A stretch of DNA of 64,000 bases from an uncultured Verrucomicrobiota bacterium (GCA_947305775.1 CAMZEN010000002.1:51640-115639), one strand, 5' to 3'. Shown: positions 16,435 to 27,487, counted from the first letter of the stretch. A program made the numbers and translations. The notes: generated by a model from the sequence alone, not told the origin.

Positions 16435-19400
16435 CCCGTCTCACACATAAGCTCGCTTCATTGCGAAAGTCCATGGCGCTTGCCGCGCTCTGTTGCGCCG
16501 CGCTCGGGGCGAACGCCGCGACGGTCGACAAGGCGGCGTTCAGCGACCATGTGACCTTCACAGTCAACGGCTCCGGCTCTGCGGAGCTCACGAACTTCCC
16601 GATGCTGGTTCGCCTAAGCGAGGTGGAGCTGCCGGGCTTCAGCTATGGCCGCGCCAACAAGGACGAACTTGCGTTCGCCGACGCCGACGACAATCTTTTA
16701 CCGTACGATGTGGATACATGGAACGAGTCCGGCGAGTCGCTCGTTTGGGTTAAGGTGCCGAACATTCCTGTCGGCGGCACCGAGGTAACGATGTATTGGG
16801 CTGCGAACGGTTCTTTCACGGCCTACAACACGCCCGCCGATGTGTGGTCCGACTATGCCGGCGTCTGGCACATGGGCGATGGGGTTGATGCAACCGCCAA
16901 AAGCGAGACCGGCACTGTCGGTTCGAATGCCGAGGTAGTCGATACCGGCGCGTTCGGTTCCGCCGTTAAGGCGACGGGCAACGGTGCGCCGCTTCTGACC
17001 GCAAAGGCCAGCGCAGACGTAAACAATCTCACCAACGGCACTTTCACTATATCGTTTTGGACATATCTTAACGGCACGGCGGACGTTTCCGGGTTGCAGT
17101 ATCTTTTTTCACGCCGCGCGAATTGGTCGGGCGAACCAGGGTATGTGCTTCGTTTAGCAACCAGGGCTCCTGTCGCGACAAACCAGAGCTGGGGCTTGGC
17201 GTGCGGCCGGTCGGACTTTGTTTACTCAACGTTTAGCGGAGCCAATGGAATAAGCGGTCTTAAGACTGATGGCTGGATACGTCATGATGTGGTGTACTAC
17301 ACAAACGATGATGGGTCGAGCAAGCGATTTTACTGGTACATCAATGGCGAATTAAAGAAAGATTACGGGCTTGCGACCAATTTCGGTCCGTTTATGAACG
17401 GCAACACAGATATTATCGCGATCGGTGGCCGAGTAAACGCTACAGCCGAGAGTCTCAACGGCGCGATGGACGAGTTCCGTATGAAGGCCGGTATGGTCGA
17501 TGCAACAGTATTGGCCGCCGAGATGTCCAACATATCGCAGAAGAACTTCTATGGAACCACCATTGCGGACGGTCTCTTCCTTTTGCCAGGCGCTGTTGTG
17601 ACCAACGAGTCGGTCAAGGTCGACTATTGGCTTTCGAAGCCCGTTATCTCCAGCATGTGGGAAGCGTACGGCAAGCCGGCCGTTATTGAGATTGGCGAGC
17701 TGAGGAGCGGCGGCACGAGCAGACTGTATCGCTGCTTCACCAAGGATACCGGCGATTTCGTGGTGGAGTTCACATCTGACGACGACTTTGCCAATCTGGC
17801 GCCCGGCGACTACAGGCTTTACGTGGCTAGCGCCGATAGCCTGGTGGACGAAGAGGTGGAGTTCGAGGTTACCGTAAACGCCAATCAGATAGACAACTTC
17901 AACGACCATGTGACGTTTGCGGTAAAGGGGGCCGAGTCAACTGCGCTCTCGAACTTCCCGCTGCTCGTTCGCATCAGCGAGACCGAACTGCCGGGCTTCA
18001 GCTATGGCCGCGCCGACAAGGACGACCTTGCGTTCGTCGATGACGTCGGCAATCCTCTAAGCTATGATGTGGATACGTGGAACGAGTCCGGCGAGTCGCT
18101 CGTGTGGGTGAAGGTTCCGGCCATCCCTGTCGGCGGAACCAAGGTAACGATGTTCTGGTCCCGCAAGGCCGGCGAACCGGTTGCCAACACCAGTACCAAT
18201 GTGTGGACCGACTATTTGGGCGTGTGGCACTTCAGCGAAGAAATATCCGGCGGCAGCGCGGCGACGGCGGTTTCGGCCGACTCCACGGCAAACGGCTTGG
18301 ATGCCTCGCCTTACGACACGAGCGCAGGCGATCTGGCGCAGATGGTAAGCACTCCAGGTATAATAGGCAACGCGCGCGTAAACGCAACCGCCTCGGTTGA
18401 CGGCGGCAACAGGCTTTGGGCACCCGCTCCCGCCGCAGATATCGACCCTGGCTCGAGCTTCTCCTTCTCCGGATGGGTGCGGGTGGATGGTTCGCCCACC
18501 GACTCAAACAAGGCGAAGAAGGTTCGCATAATATCGCGCAGAGATAGCCTCGATTCCGCCGACGGCTGGGAGATTGAAGTCAGCGGCACTACCGTCACCT
18601 CCAATAAGCAGATGACGTTCTACGGCAAGAACGGTTCGGCCGACTTTGCGTACACGGATGTCTCGGACTATCGTTTGGACCAGCTTGCAGACTTCACCTA
18701 CGTAAACGCGGCATACGACGGCTCGACGCTTTGGGTATACGGCAACAACAGGAAGTCGGACGCGAAGACGGCCGAAAAAACCATTGCCGAAGCGACCACC
18801 AACGACCTTGAGTACGCTTTCGGCTGCGACAGCGGCACCAACTGCAATTACACGTCGCTCTGGGGCTGCTACGACGAATACCGCATACGCCGTGGCGTGG
18901 CGGCGGCCACCAGCGCCGAGTTCTTCGCCATTGCCGATGCGGAGTACTCCAACGCCATCCAGACAGACTATCGCGGCGCAAGCGAAGAAGGCGGCAGCTT
19001 TATCGTTCCCGGGCTTGTGGTCACGAACGGAACGGCCGAGGTCGACTACTGGACAGAGAGCCCGACGCTTTCCAGGTCGATTTGGGTATACGGCAATATT
19101 TCGGCTGGCGACATCGCGCTGCCGACAGGCGTGCTGCGCAGCGGCAAGACCGCTCGCACCTACAGGGTGGAGAATCTGACCGCGGGTGGCTCGGACTACA
19201 TAACCACCACGGACGAGCTGGTGGCTTTGCCGGTGGGCAGCTACATCCTCTGGTGCGAATGCCCCGACTCGACCGCCGAGACCGCAAAAGTGAATTTCAC
19301 CGTCCAGGACGAACTTGCGAACGTATACTCCGACCATGTTACGCTGACGCTTAACGGGGTCGGCGAAACGCCCATAACCAACTACACCATGTTGGTGCGC

Positions 19401-22400
19401 ATCTCCGAGGATCTGCTGCCTGGCTTCAGCTACAGGCGCGCCGAGGACGGAACGAAGATCAGGTTCGCCGATAGCGCGTCGGGTTGCGCCCTGCCGTTTG
19501 ACGTCGACACCTGGAACATCCGCGGCGAATCCCTTGTGTGGGTAAACGTGCCCGTGGCCACCAATGGAACCAAGGTCGTCTTCTACTGGGCGCTGAAGGA
19601 AGGCCAAACCCCGCCGGATAACGACAAGGCGAACGTCTGGTCCAGCTATGTCGGCGTGTGGCACATGAACGACGCCACCGACGCCACCGGCAATTCGGCG
19701 CAGGGCGAGTTCGACAGAGAGTCGGTAAGGCGCAGGGATGGCGCGATTGGCGCGGCCAGGGGCAGAACCGCCACAGGAATCAAGGGGCCGATAGCAAGCA
19801 TGCCGGCGAGCGGTGCGATGGACGCGTTGACGGCAAGTGGAGCGTTCACCGTCTCCGGCTGGATCAGGCTCAACAGCCTTCAGACGGAATGGGCCTATCT
19901 CTTCTCGCGCAAGGAACGCAACGATACGGACGGATGGGGCGTCCAATTCGATGGCGGTTCCGACGGCAGCGCCTCCAAGCTCAAGGTCTATTCCGACGGC
20001 AGAAACTCCAAGGGCATTTCGACGAACGGCAGGTTTGAGGCTGGCACGTGGGCTCATGTGGCCGTCGCCTACGTCAACAACACCGTTCAGGTGTTCGTGA
20101 ACGGCAGGGCCATCGGCGACCCGACCAGCGCGTACAGCCCCCTTGCAGGCACAGACAACCTCTTCATCGGCGGCATGTCGCCCAGCTCCAGCGCTGAAGC
20201 CGGCGCCGGAGTCGGCTGCACCCTCAACGGCGATATGGACGAAGTGCGCATCTACGCGGGAGCAACTTCGACCGCACGGCTTCGTGCCGAGTGCGACAAC
20301 GTGGAGTTCACGGACTACTTGAGCGCCGTTGAAGGTACTGACGGTGGCTTTATAGTTCCCGGCAACGTGGTCACGAACGACAGCATCGCCGTTGACTACT
20401 GGATGGAGATGCCTGCGATTTCGCCCGTCATTTGGGAATTCGGCTCCGACCCCGAAATCAAATTCAACCCCGGCAAGCTTCGCAGCGGACTATCGACGAC
20501 GAACTGGTGCGAGAACGCCCTTACTGGCGAGCTTGCGACCAACGAGGTTACCGCGGCATCCCTCAAGGAACTTCCTGCGGGTAGCTATGTCATCTATTAT
20601 AGAGGTGATAATGTCGCGGATGCGGCGGTATACTTCTCGGTCACCATGGATTCCGGCGTCGGCAACATCGGCGGAACGGTCGAAGGCCGAGTGCTCCTGA
20701 TGAACAACGACTGCAAGGGCTCGAGGAATTTCAAGGAGCCCGACATAAACTACCAGGCCTGGTACAACATCGATCCAGGCAAGCCGGCGTTCTGGGAGCA
20801 TTCCAACGATTACGACGATACCGACAAGGACAACATAATGGCCGGCACCGAGTCGATCCTGTGGACCACCAACCACGCAGCCAAGCTTTGGCACCTCGTC
20901 GACTGCAGGCACGGCAACACCTTCCCGAGGCGCAACTCCACGGAGCTTTCGGCCAACCAGAACTACCTGTCCTACTCCGACAGGTCCCTTACGATCAGGC
21001 AGAGGGTCTATGTAGCCACCGACCGCTCCGGCGTCGGCCAGCTGCTGATGCGCAACACGACCGATTCTGTCGTATACTCGCCCTGCTACACCAACGGCAT
21101 CGGAACGGTATACTTCGACGCCGTGAACGGCTGGAACGACAACATCGAGGAATACAGCGGCGACAACCCGAACTCATATCAGCTCATCGTCGAGATGGCG
21201 ACAACAAACAAGTTAGGCGAGGCCGCCACGGACGAGAACTGCTTGACGACCGAGATGAGCACTGACAGTGTAACCGGTGACGAGGTTGTCACTACAAACT
21301 ACTACGGCAACCTGACCGATGCCTGCTGGACGCCCTGCACCGCCTATCCCGTCAGGGTGCGCGGCGGAAGTTCGCTTTCGAACGAGACCGAGACTGCCGT
21401 CGTTTCGTTGGCGGTTTCGGACGGCGGCACAATGGGCGAGTTCTACCGCATATACGTGCCCATCAACGTCTACGGGCCTGTGAGGTTCAGGATAAGGCGT
21501 GCAAGCATCGTCGAAGACAACGACGAGGATACCGAGGCCTACATCCTGATCGACAACATCATCGCCTCGCCTCCGCCGATGAAGGCGGACATCCTGCCGG
21601 CGGGCCGTCCTTACGACAAGTCGCTCAGGGGCAAGTCGGTTCTGGGCCAGGAGTGTGCGTTCACCAAGCCTTTCCCGGCTGTCGGCGAGGATATCTACGC
21701 CAGGGCCGTCGTGAAGTTCTCGGATTGTCCGGTTGAGGAATGGGCCGACCTGGATACATCAAATTTTGTGGTGTCGGCGAAGATGCACTACCGTTGGCGC
21801 TACCTGAACCAGATCGTCGGCGATTGGAAGACCGTAGAGCTGAATCCGAGGGACGGCTTCAAGTCGTTGACCCCGCTCGACCTGCCCAACGAAATCGGCG
21901 ACGTGGAATTCAAGTTCGATGCCGTCCTGCAGACCCCCCACTACAACTATGTGGACTATTCGGGCTTGAGCCTTGAAGATGGTTTCTCTGCGATCTATTC
22001 CGAGAACGTTCCGGCTGCCGCGAACGAGGCGAACGCAGCCCCGGGCGAATACCCGACGTTCGGAACCGACTGGTTCGTGCGCCTCAGGAACTCCTCAAGC
22101 ACCAACGAGCTCTGGCGCCTGCACGTAAGGAAAGCGGACGGCAGCCCATACAGGGTTGACGACACAGGTGCCAGCTACGCCGACTTCGAGCTGACCGACG
22201 ACGGCACCTGGCGCTGCTTCGTAAGGACGCCTTCGGTGATAACGAACGGATTGCTGTACCGGGTGGAGCAGTTCAACCCGCAGGTGGACGATGCAGACGT
22301 GTTCGCGTACTCGACCAACCTGTGGAAGGGCGTGGTGGCGCTCACCAACGACGTGCGCAGCACCCAGCTTGCCGCGGCCGCATCGTCCGACGAGTGGGCC

Positions 22401-25400
22401 TGGACGTACTGCCCCGGCACCACGGGCTATCTGATGTTCGAACTTGACGAGAGCGGCGCCTATCCCGTCTTGTCGGTCAAGTGCGCCGACATGCAGAACT
22501 TCAACGGATGGAACGACGCGAACAAGCAGGACGCGGTCTTCGTGGGCACCTCGGCGGAGGACGGCGACCCGGACAAGAGCGGGGTGTCGCCCAACATGAA
22601 GACGTTCGAGGAGCGCTTCGCAAACTGGGAGCCCTGCGTGGCGACCAACAGGTTCTGGACCGAGAGATTCGTGGGCACCGTGGTCGAAGGGGCCGTAACC
22701 GAGTCGAACCAGTACAGGGGCTACGAGCAGTTCGACGAGGCCGACACCCCCAACGGCTGGAAGGCGGGCGGCGGAATGTGGGTGTTCGAAAAATACCGGA
22801 ATGAAGGCATGGCTTTCCAGATGCAGGGCCGCGGCGCCGGGTACATGACGTTCCAGAACACCGCCGTGGCGCCTCGCGGCATCGAGAGCATTTCGTTCAC
22901 CACGCGACTTTCGCAGTCGATGACGCCGGACGACATCTACCTGAGCGATGTAGCCCCGTGGAACGGAGCCAACAAGACGCTCACAAATTACACGTTCGTG
23001 GTGAATGCCGCGATGTCGCCGGTTTCGGCCCCCTCCGTCAGCCGGTGGGACTCCAAGTTCGACGGCGCGGGTCAGATATCCGTATTCGGCGGCTACCGCT
23101 CCGGTCGCGGCGGCTACGAGTTGAGGCTGATGCGCATACAGGAAAAGCGCTACGAGGCCGCGCTGTACAAGTGGAACGGCTCGAAGGCCGTAAAGCTCAC
23201 GTCGTGCGGCGGCTCTCACAACTACGCCAGCCTGCCCATAACGATCTACAGGGACAGGTATCCGATGATGTTCATTTCGGTGGACTACCGGCCCGACGGC
23301 ACGTGCAAGGTCGTGGCCGGCATAGCCTTGGGTCTGCAGGGGGCCGGCAGCGCGAGCGACGCGGTAAACGGGCATTCCAGCCTCGGTGAAGAGGTCCCAA
23401 GTTCATGCGGCGTGCTGAAAATGTGCTATTGGGATGCGACCCCGCCTTCGAAAGGATGGGGTTCGTTCGGCATTTCTTCGGCGAACTGCCCCGCAGTGTT
23501 CGCCGAGCCGCGCATATACAAGTCGGCGATACCTTTCCCGGCCTGGGCCGACGAGGGTCAGACCCATGCGGTTGCGCCCGGCGGCGCGGCGGAGTGGGGC
23601 GGCGACGGCGCCAACATGTGGCACAATACCACTACGCCCTATACGTCCACGGTTGCGGCCAGGGCGGCGTTCGGCTTCAACGGCGAAAGGATAAGCCTCA
23701 AGAATCTTGTCGAAGAGGACTGGACGACGGAAAACAACAACTTCATCGTGAACGCGGAAGATTCCCACAAGCGCATCGAGGCGGTGGCACCCACGCAGCC
23801 CCTTATCGTGGAGTGGGCCCCCGACGGCAGCACGGCCTGGCAGCCGCTGGCGACGAATTACGTAAGCGGGTTTACGCTTTCCGATACCTTCACCGTGCCC
23901 GTGTACAAGAAGGTCAACGCGGCGATTCGCCTCAAGCACGGCGGCAAGACGATCGACGACAACTGCGTCGACGTGACCATCGACGATGTTGTCGTAAGGC
24001 AGCTGCGCGGCGACGACTACGACAACGCCAAGATGTACAATGGCTACACCTTCCCCGACAAGAGCTACGGTTCGCCGACCAATTTCGTATACACGTCGGC
24101 TTGGGTGAACGGCGAGGGCAGCGTAGAGCTTGCGCCCATGAGAACCTCGACCAACGCGGTTTCGTCCATACGCACTCCGCTCATGGACGGCGACGTGGAG
24201 TCGGGCCGCGGCATAGGCCTCGGCATGTTCTCGTTCGCCTACACCAATGCGAACGAGCATGCGTGGCTTAAGCTGCAGATGGCGACGAACAGAAACGTCG
24301 GCATAGCGACGCTTGCCGGGTACACCAAGGAGATGCCAGGCAGTGTGAACTGGGTCGATGTCACGAACTTCGATTTCAGGGTGATGAGCCCGGCGCAGCG
24401 CGCAGGCGGCGTGCTTTCGCACTACCTCGGCCTGCACGGGCAGAGGGGCGTGATGCGCCTGGTCGTGCCCGAAGAGCTTGTGGAGGCCGCCGAAGGTTCG
24501 GGCGACATCGCCTACGGGCGGGTGTTCGTGACGGGGGCGATCTGCCGCGACGAGCCGGAGCTCGGCACCGGCAGCTGGTGGGGCTGGAACCTGCGCACCG
24601 GCACCGGGCTCGTGGAGGCCGACGACAAGGGCCTGATGCTGCTGGGCGACTATACCGACTCGAGCGACGCAAACGCCGGCATGTCGGCCGCGCTGAACAA
24701 CTCCATCGCCGACGGCATTATCGCAAGCGACTCCGAGACCTACAGCAAGCATCAGCCGTTCATACAGACGCCGACTTTCACGAACGGCACCGAAGTCGGA
24801 GAAATCTCGATAAAGGCGCGCCGCTACGACCAGCTTGCGGGCGTTACTCCGCGCGTAAGCGTGTTCGGCGCGAGCCCTGTCGGCAGGCGCCAGAATATCG
24901 AAGACGACGGGGCGTGGACCTATGTGACGCACTTCGACGTTACGAACGAAACCTACCGCACGTACAAGTTCAAGACCAAGGGCGGACAGTCGTTCGAGGT
25001 GCTGAGGTTCGTGGTGGTCGGCGTCGACGGCGTGCAGAAAACGCACGGCAAGGCCACCGACCCCGCATACATCGACCTCGAAAAACCCGTCGTGCGCGTC
25101 GCTCTCGACGACATCGTGGTCACCGAGGCGCTGAGGCCGAAGATGGCCTTCAGGAACGTATTCGCCTTCAGGCGCGAACCCAATACGCCCGAAACCGACT
25201 TCCTCGCCCGCTCTTTCATCGACGGCTACGGAAAGATGGCGATGCAGCCGCTCGCAGGCGAAAACTGGGGCGTGCAGGCCGAGGTTTACGCAACCCAGCT
25301 GCCCGACGAAATCGACTTCAGCAAGGGTGTGGACGTTACGCTGTACTGGTACGACGGCGGATACGTGCCCTGGGGCTTCTCCAATTGGGAGGAGTACGCA

Positions 25401-27422
25401 AAGCCCGTGAAGCTCGCCCCCTGCGAAGACGAACCTTTGGTGTTCCGCAGCACGTTCGCGGACGGCTATACCGCCTCCGTGCTGCCCGAACGCGACGCGG
25501 GAACGGTGGTGCAGTACATGCTGAAGCTCGAATACCACACGTTCGACTCCGACGATCCGCTGACCGTGTGGATGGGCGAAACCGACTGGACGAAGCCCGC
25601 CTGGTACCGCGGCATCGACTACAACAACAAGGAGTTCAAGGCCGCAGATTCGTTTTCGGCCTATTGCCTCTTCGACTCGATAGCTCCGGGATGGGCGTGG
25701 ATAAACGAGGTGAACGTAGTCGGCGGCCTCAGTCAGGACTACGACAACCTAGACGAAAACAGGCAGTACTTTGAAGTTGCCATGCCCGCGGAGGCAGACC
25801 TTTCCGACTGGTGGGTCGATTTCATATCAATGGACGGAACGACAAACACGGTGTGCAGGTTCGGCGACGGGTTTGACGCGCCCGGCAAGAAGAGCGCCAA
25901 CGCGGCCTCAAACTGCGTATTCATGGTGGTGTCGAGTCCCTCTTCGCGCAGCGAGCTGGCCAAGCTTAAAGTCGACGGCAAGGATGTCCAGGTGGATGGC
26001 GTGTGGCATTTCGACCATGCCAACGGCTGGACGTTCGGCGAGGATGGCGCGCTGGGGCACTGGTTCCCGGTAGCCGCAAGGCTGGTGAGGCCGTCCGGCA
26101 TAATCGAGCACGAAATCGTTTTCGAGGGCACCAACATGTACGCCGAGATATCCGAGGAGCTCGGCCGCGAGTACTCGGCCGCCGCGCTGGCGGCAGAGCT
26201 CAACGCCCTCGACCCGGACGGCGCTTGGAAGGCCGTCGGCGACGACAGCCTTTACGGCGACAGATCGCTGGGCGAGACCGGCCGCTCGGCGGACGAGACC
26301 TCGCTGTGGCTCAACACGATGAAGAGGACGCCGGGCTTCATAAACCAGTATCAGGTGATCGACCCGCTGCACCCGACGCCGAACGGCACGAGCTACATAA
26401 TATACGCCTCGATCGATCCTTCCGTCGGCCACATGACGCAGACTTTCGGCGACAAGACGAATACGACTGAAATGGTGGCGGCGGTAGTGCAGAACGGCAC
26501 CTCGGCGGAGATCGTCTACCATGTCGAAAACTGGTACGAGCTCGACTCCGTAAACGTCAACGGCAAGGATATGGACCTGCCCGCAAACCGCTCCGGCGAT
26601 ATAATGCTCACGCTTGGAGGAGCTTCGACTTCGAACAACCTGGAGGTTGTCGCGAGCTCGCGCGTAAACGAGACTCTTGCAAGCATCTGGGGCCTCACGA
26701 ACCGCTACACGTCGGCGGTCGTGGACTGGCTGAACAAGGGCACCACTCTGCGCGGACCGTTCAAGAATCCGAAAGGACCTCTTGCAGCCTCCAAGTTCGT
26801 GCCCCTTTCGCTCAATCCTGCCGCGATGAGCCCCATGAGCCTCACAGACATGTACTGGCTCGACATAGACCCGACTGACATCGACGAGACAACCGGCTCG
26901 AACAAATGGTGGTTCGTGGCGGGCATGATAAAGCCGCCGAGCCCGGTCGTGACGACTCCTGAATTCAATGCGGACCACAACGCAGAGAACAACGTGGAGA
27001 TGGGCGTGTACATGTGCATTACGAACTGGGAGAGCGGCGAAAGATTCGCACCGTACGTGCTGCGCGGCGTAGCCCCCGGCGAGACCTCGTGGGCGTACTC
27101 GGCTGGAGAGATTAACTCGTGGACCGGCGCGAGCTTCAAGATCACGGCTAATCTCGCCAACGGACTTCCCTTCAACATCGGATGGGTGCCGCTGAGGTGG
27201 TTCGTGTTCGACAAGAATTCGTTCAATCCTGCGGATACCCCCGAAGAATTCCAGAGCAGCATAGAGGTTTTGGATCCATACTCCACCGAGTCGCCGGGCT
27301 ACGCCCACGGCTGGAGCAAATGGCGCGACAAGGCGAATGTGTTCTTTATGTGGACTTTGGAGGACGGCCGCAGCGTGTTCAGCATTGACGTGCTGTGCCC
27401 GACAAACAGGATTTCGTACTGA
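16431..27422 (+). CDS. giant secreted protein 1: DUF2341/LamG modules and lamin-tail-like domain (3663 aa)
   Basis: The signal peptide MTRLTHKLASLRKSMALAALCCAALGANA is clear. Three tandem modules of about 450-475 residues follow (starting near residues 37, 489 and 964). Each has a DUF2341 domain (LPGFSYGRA...YDVDTWNESGESLVWVKVP), a LamG/concanavalin-like sandwich ending in MDE(F/V/Y)R, and an Ig-like linker (VDYW...LRSG...LPxGxY). Residues ~1410-3080 hold further beta-rich, LamG-like segments without clear names. Residues ~3086-3240 resemble a lamin-tail domain (WAWINEVNVVGG... YFEVAMPAEADLSDWWVDF). No catalytic residues or C-terminal sorting signal were recognised. DUF2341 and LamG pairs occur in surface proteins thought to bind polysaccharide, so glycan binding or adhesion is the best guess. 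Coupled to the lipoprotein gene; no stop or frameshift interrupts 11 kb. Confidence 0.88.
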   Translation: MTRLTHKLASLRKSMALAALCCAALGANAATVDKAAFSDHVTFTVNGSGSAELTNFPMLVRLSEVELPGFSYGRANKDELAFADADDNLLPYDVDTWNESGESLVWVKVPNIPVGGTEVTMYWAANGSFTAYNTPADVWSDYAGVWHMGDGVDATAKSETGTVGSNAEVVDTGAFGSAVKATGNGAPLLTAKASADVNNLTNGTFTISFWTYLNGTADVSGLQYLFSRRANWSGEPGYVLRLATRAPVATNQSWGLACGRSDFVYSTFSGANGISGLKTDGWIRHDVVYYTNDDGSSKRFYWYINGELKKDYGLATNFGPFMNGNTDIIAIGGRVNATAESLNGAMDEFRMKAGMVDATVLAAEMSNISQKNFYGTTIADGLFLLPGAVVTNESVKVDYWLSKPVISSMWEAYGKPAVIEIGELRSGGTSRLYRCFTKDTGDFVVEFTSDDDFANLAPGDYRLYVASADSLVDEEVEFEVTVNANQIDNFNDHVTFAVKGAESTALSNFPLLVRISETELPGFSYGRADKDDLAFVDDVGNPLSYDVDTWNESGESLVWVKVPAIPVGGTKVTMFWSRKAGEPVANTSTNVWTDYLGVWHFSEEISGGSAATAVSADSTANGLDASPYDTSAGDLAQMVSTPGIIGNARVNATASVDGGNRLWAPAPAADIDPGSSFSFSGWVRVDGSPTDSNKAKKVRIISRRDSLDSADGWEIEVSGTTVTSNKQMTFYGKNGSADFAYTDVSDYRLDQLADFTYVNAAYDGSTLWVYGNNRKSDAKTAEKTIAEATTNDLEYAFGCDSGTNCNYTSLWGCYDEYRIRRGVAAATSAEFFAIADAEYSNAIQTDYRGASEEGGSFIVPGLVVTNGTAEVDYWTESPTLSRSIWVYGNISAGDIALPTGVLRSGKTARTYRVENLTAGGSDYITTTDELVALPVGSYILWCECPDSTAETAKVNFTVQDELANVYSDHVTLTLNGVGETPITNYTMLVRISEDLLPGFSYRRAEDGTKIRFADSASGCALPFDVDTWNIRGESLVWVNVPVATNGTKVVFYWALKEGQTPPDNDKANVWSSYVGVWHMNDATDATGNSAQGEFDRESVRRRDGAIGAARGRTATGIKGPIASMPASGAMDALTASGAFTVSGWIRLNSLQTEWAYLFSRKERNDTDGWGVQFDGGSDGSASKLKVYSDGRNSKGISTNGRFEAGTWAHVAVAYVNNTVQVFVNGRAIGDPTSAYSPLAGTDNLFIGGMSPSSSAEAGAGVGCTLNGDMDEVRIYAGATSTARLRAECDNVEFTDYLSAVEGTDGGFIVPGNVVTNDSIAVDYWMEMPAISPVIWEFGSDPEIKFNPGKLRSGLSTTNWCENALTGELATNEVTAASLKELPAGSYVIYYRGDNVADAAVYFSVTMDSGVGNIGGTVEGRVLLMNNDCKGSRNFKEPDINYQAWYNIDPGKPAFWEHSNDYDDTDKDNIMAGTESILWTTNHAAKLWHLVDCRHGNTFPRRNSTELSANQNYLSYSDRSLTIRQRVYVATDRSGVGQLLMRNTTDSVVYSPCYTNGIGTVYFDAVNGWNDNIEEYSGDNPNSYQLIVEMATTNKLGEAATDENCLTTEMSTDSVTGDEVVTTNYYGNLTDACWTPCTAYPVRVRGGSSLSNETETAVVSLAVSDGGTMGEFYRIYVPINVYGPVRFRIRRASIVEDNDEDTEAYILIDNIIASPPPMKADILPAGRPYDKSLRGKSVLGQECAFTKPFPAVGEDIYARAVVKFSDCPVEEWADLDTSNFVVSAKMHYRWRYLNQIVGDWKTVELNPRDGFKSLTPLDLPNEIGDVEFKFDAVLQTPHYNYVDYSGLSLEDGFSAIYSENVPAAANEANAAPGEYPTFGTDWFVRLRNSSSTNELWRLHVRKADGSPYRVDDTGASYADFELTDDGTWRCFVRTPSVITNGLLYRVEQFNPQVDDADVFAYSTNLWKGVVALTNDVRSTQLAAAASSDEWAWTYCPGTTGYLMFELDESGAYPVLSVKCADMQNFNGWNDANKQDAVFVGTSAEDGDPDKSGVSPNMKTFEERFANWEPCVATNRFWTERFVGTVVEGAVTESNQYRGYEQFDEADTPNGWKAGGGMWVFEKYRNEGMAFQMQGRGAGYMTFQNTAVAPRGIESISFTTRLSQSMTPDDIYLSDVAPWNGANKTLTNYTFVVNAAMSPVSAPSVSRWDSKFDGAGQISVFGGYRSGRGGYELRLMRIQEKRYEAALYKWNGSKAVKLTSCGGSHNYASLPITIYRDRYPMMFISVDYRPDGTCKVVAGIALGLQGAGSASDAVNGHSSLGEEVPSSCGVLKMCYWDATPPSKGWGSFGISSANCPAVFAEPRIYKSAIPFPAWADEGQTHAVAPGGAAEWGGDGANMWHNTTTPYTSTVAARAAFGFNGERISLKNLVEEDWTTENNNFIVNAEDSHKRIEAVAPTQPLIVEWAPDGSTAWQPLATNYVSGFTLSDTFTVPVYKKVNAAIRLKHGGKTIDDNCVDVTIDDVVVRQLRGDDYDNAKMYNGYTFPDKSYGSPTNFVYTSAWVNGEGSVELAPMRTSTNAVSSIRTPLMDGDVESGRGIGLGMFSFAYTNANEHAWLKLQMATNRNVGIATLAGYTKEMPGSVNWVDVTNFDFRVMSPAQRAGGVLSHYLGLHGQRGVMRLVVPEELVEAAEGSGDIAYGRVFVTGAICRDEPELGTGSWWGWNLRTGTGLVEADDKGLMLLGDYTDSSDANAGMSAALNNSIADGIIASDSETYSKHQPFIQTPTFTNGTEVGEISIKARRYDQLAGVTPRVSVFGASPVGRRQNIEDDGAWTYVTHFDVTNETYRTYKFKTKGGQSFEVLRFVVVGVDGVQKTHGKATDPAYIDLEKPVVRVALDDIVVTEALRPKMAFRNVFAFRREPNTPETDFLARSFIDGYGKMAMQPLAGENWGVQAEVYATQLPDEIDFSKGVDVTLYWYDGGYVPWGFSNWEEYAKPVKLAPCEDEPLVFRSTFADGYTASVLPERDAGTVVQYMLKLEYHTFDSDDPLTVWMGETDWTKPAWYRGIDYNNKEFKAADSFSAYCLFDSIAPGWAWINEVNVVGGLSQDYDNLDENRQYFEVAMPAEADLSDWWVDFISMDGTTNTVCRFGDGFDAPGKKSANAASNCVFMVVSSPSSRSELAKLKVDGKDVQVDGVWHFDHANGWTFGEDGALGHWFPVAARLVRPSGIIEHEIVFEGTNMYAEISEELGREYSAAALAAELNALDPDGAWKAVGDDSLYGDRSLGETGRSADETSLWLNTMKRTPGFINQYQVIDPLHPTPNGTSYIIYASIDPSVGHMTQTFGDKTNTTEMVAAVVQNGTSAEIVYHVENWYELDSVNVNGKDMDLPANRSGDIMLTLGGASTSNNLEVVASSRVNETLASIWGLTNRYTSAVVDWLNKGTTLRGPFKNPKGPLAASKFVPLSLNPAAMSPMSLTDMYWLDIDPTDIDETTGSNKWWFVAGMIKPPSPVVTTPEFNADHNAENNVEMGVYMCITNWESGERFAPYVLRGVAPGETSWAYSAGEINSWTGASFKITANLANGLPFNIGWVPLRWFVFDKNSFNPADTPEEFQSSIEVLDPYSTESPGYAHGWSKWRDKANVFFMWTLEDGRSVFSIDVLCPTNRISY
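16540..20650 (+). repeat. three tandem DUF2341-LamG-linker modules within giant protein 1
   Basis: Matching points CCGGGCTTC (16632), CCGGGCTTC (17991) and CCTGGCTTC (19419) give periods of 1359 and 1428 bases. Modules 1 and 2 are nearly identical in DNA over parts of DUF2341 (around 16630-16680 / 17990-18040 and 16705-16765 / 18065-18125); module 3 is more diverged. Confidence 0.85.
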
Positions 27423-27429
27423 GGAGACT

Positions 27430-27458
27430 TTGCGCAATGAACAAGATTTTGGTAAAAT
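27430..27458 (+). promoter_or_regulatory. promoter of giant protein 2
   Basis: TTGCGC (27430-27435), 17 bases, TAAAAT (27453-27458), starting 7 bases after the stop of giant protein 1. The expected start near 27465 lies upstream of GGGAAAA and the ATG at 27488. Confidence 0.7.
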
Positions 27459-27487
27459 CTAAGACGATGTCGAAAAAAGGGAAAAAC

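Noticed and set aside
22095..25538. Large minus-strand open frames within giant protein 1
   Set aside because: Shadow frames rich in Arg, His and Val; the plus-strand protein has coherent domains over the same DNA.
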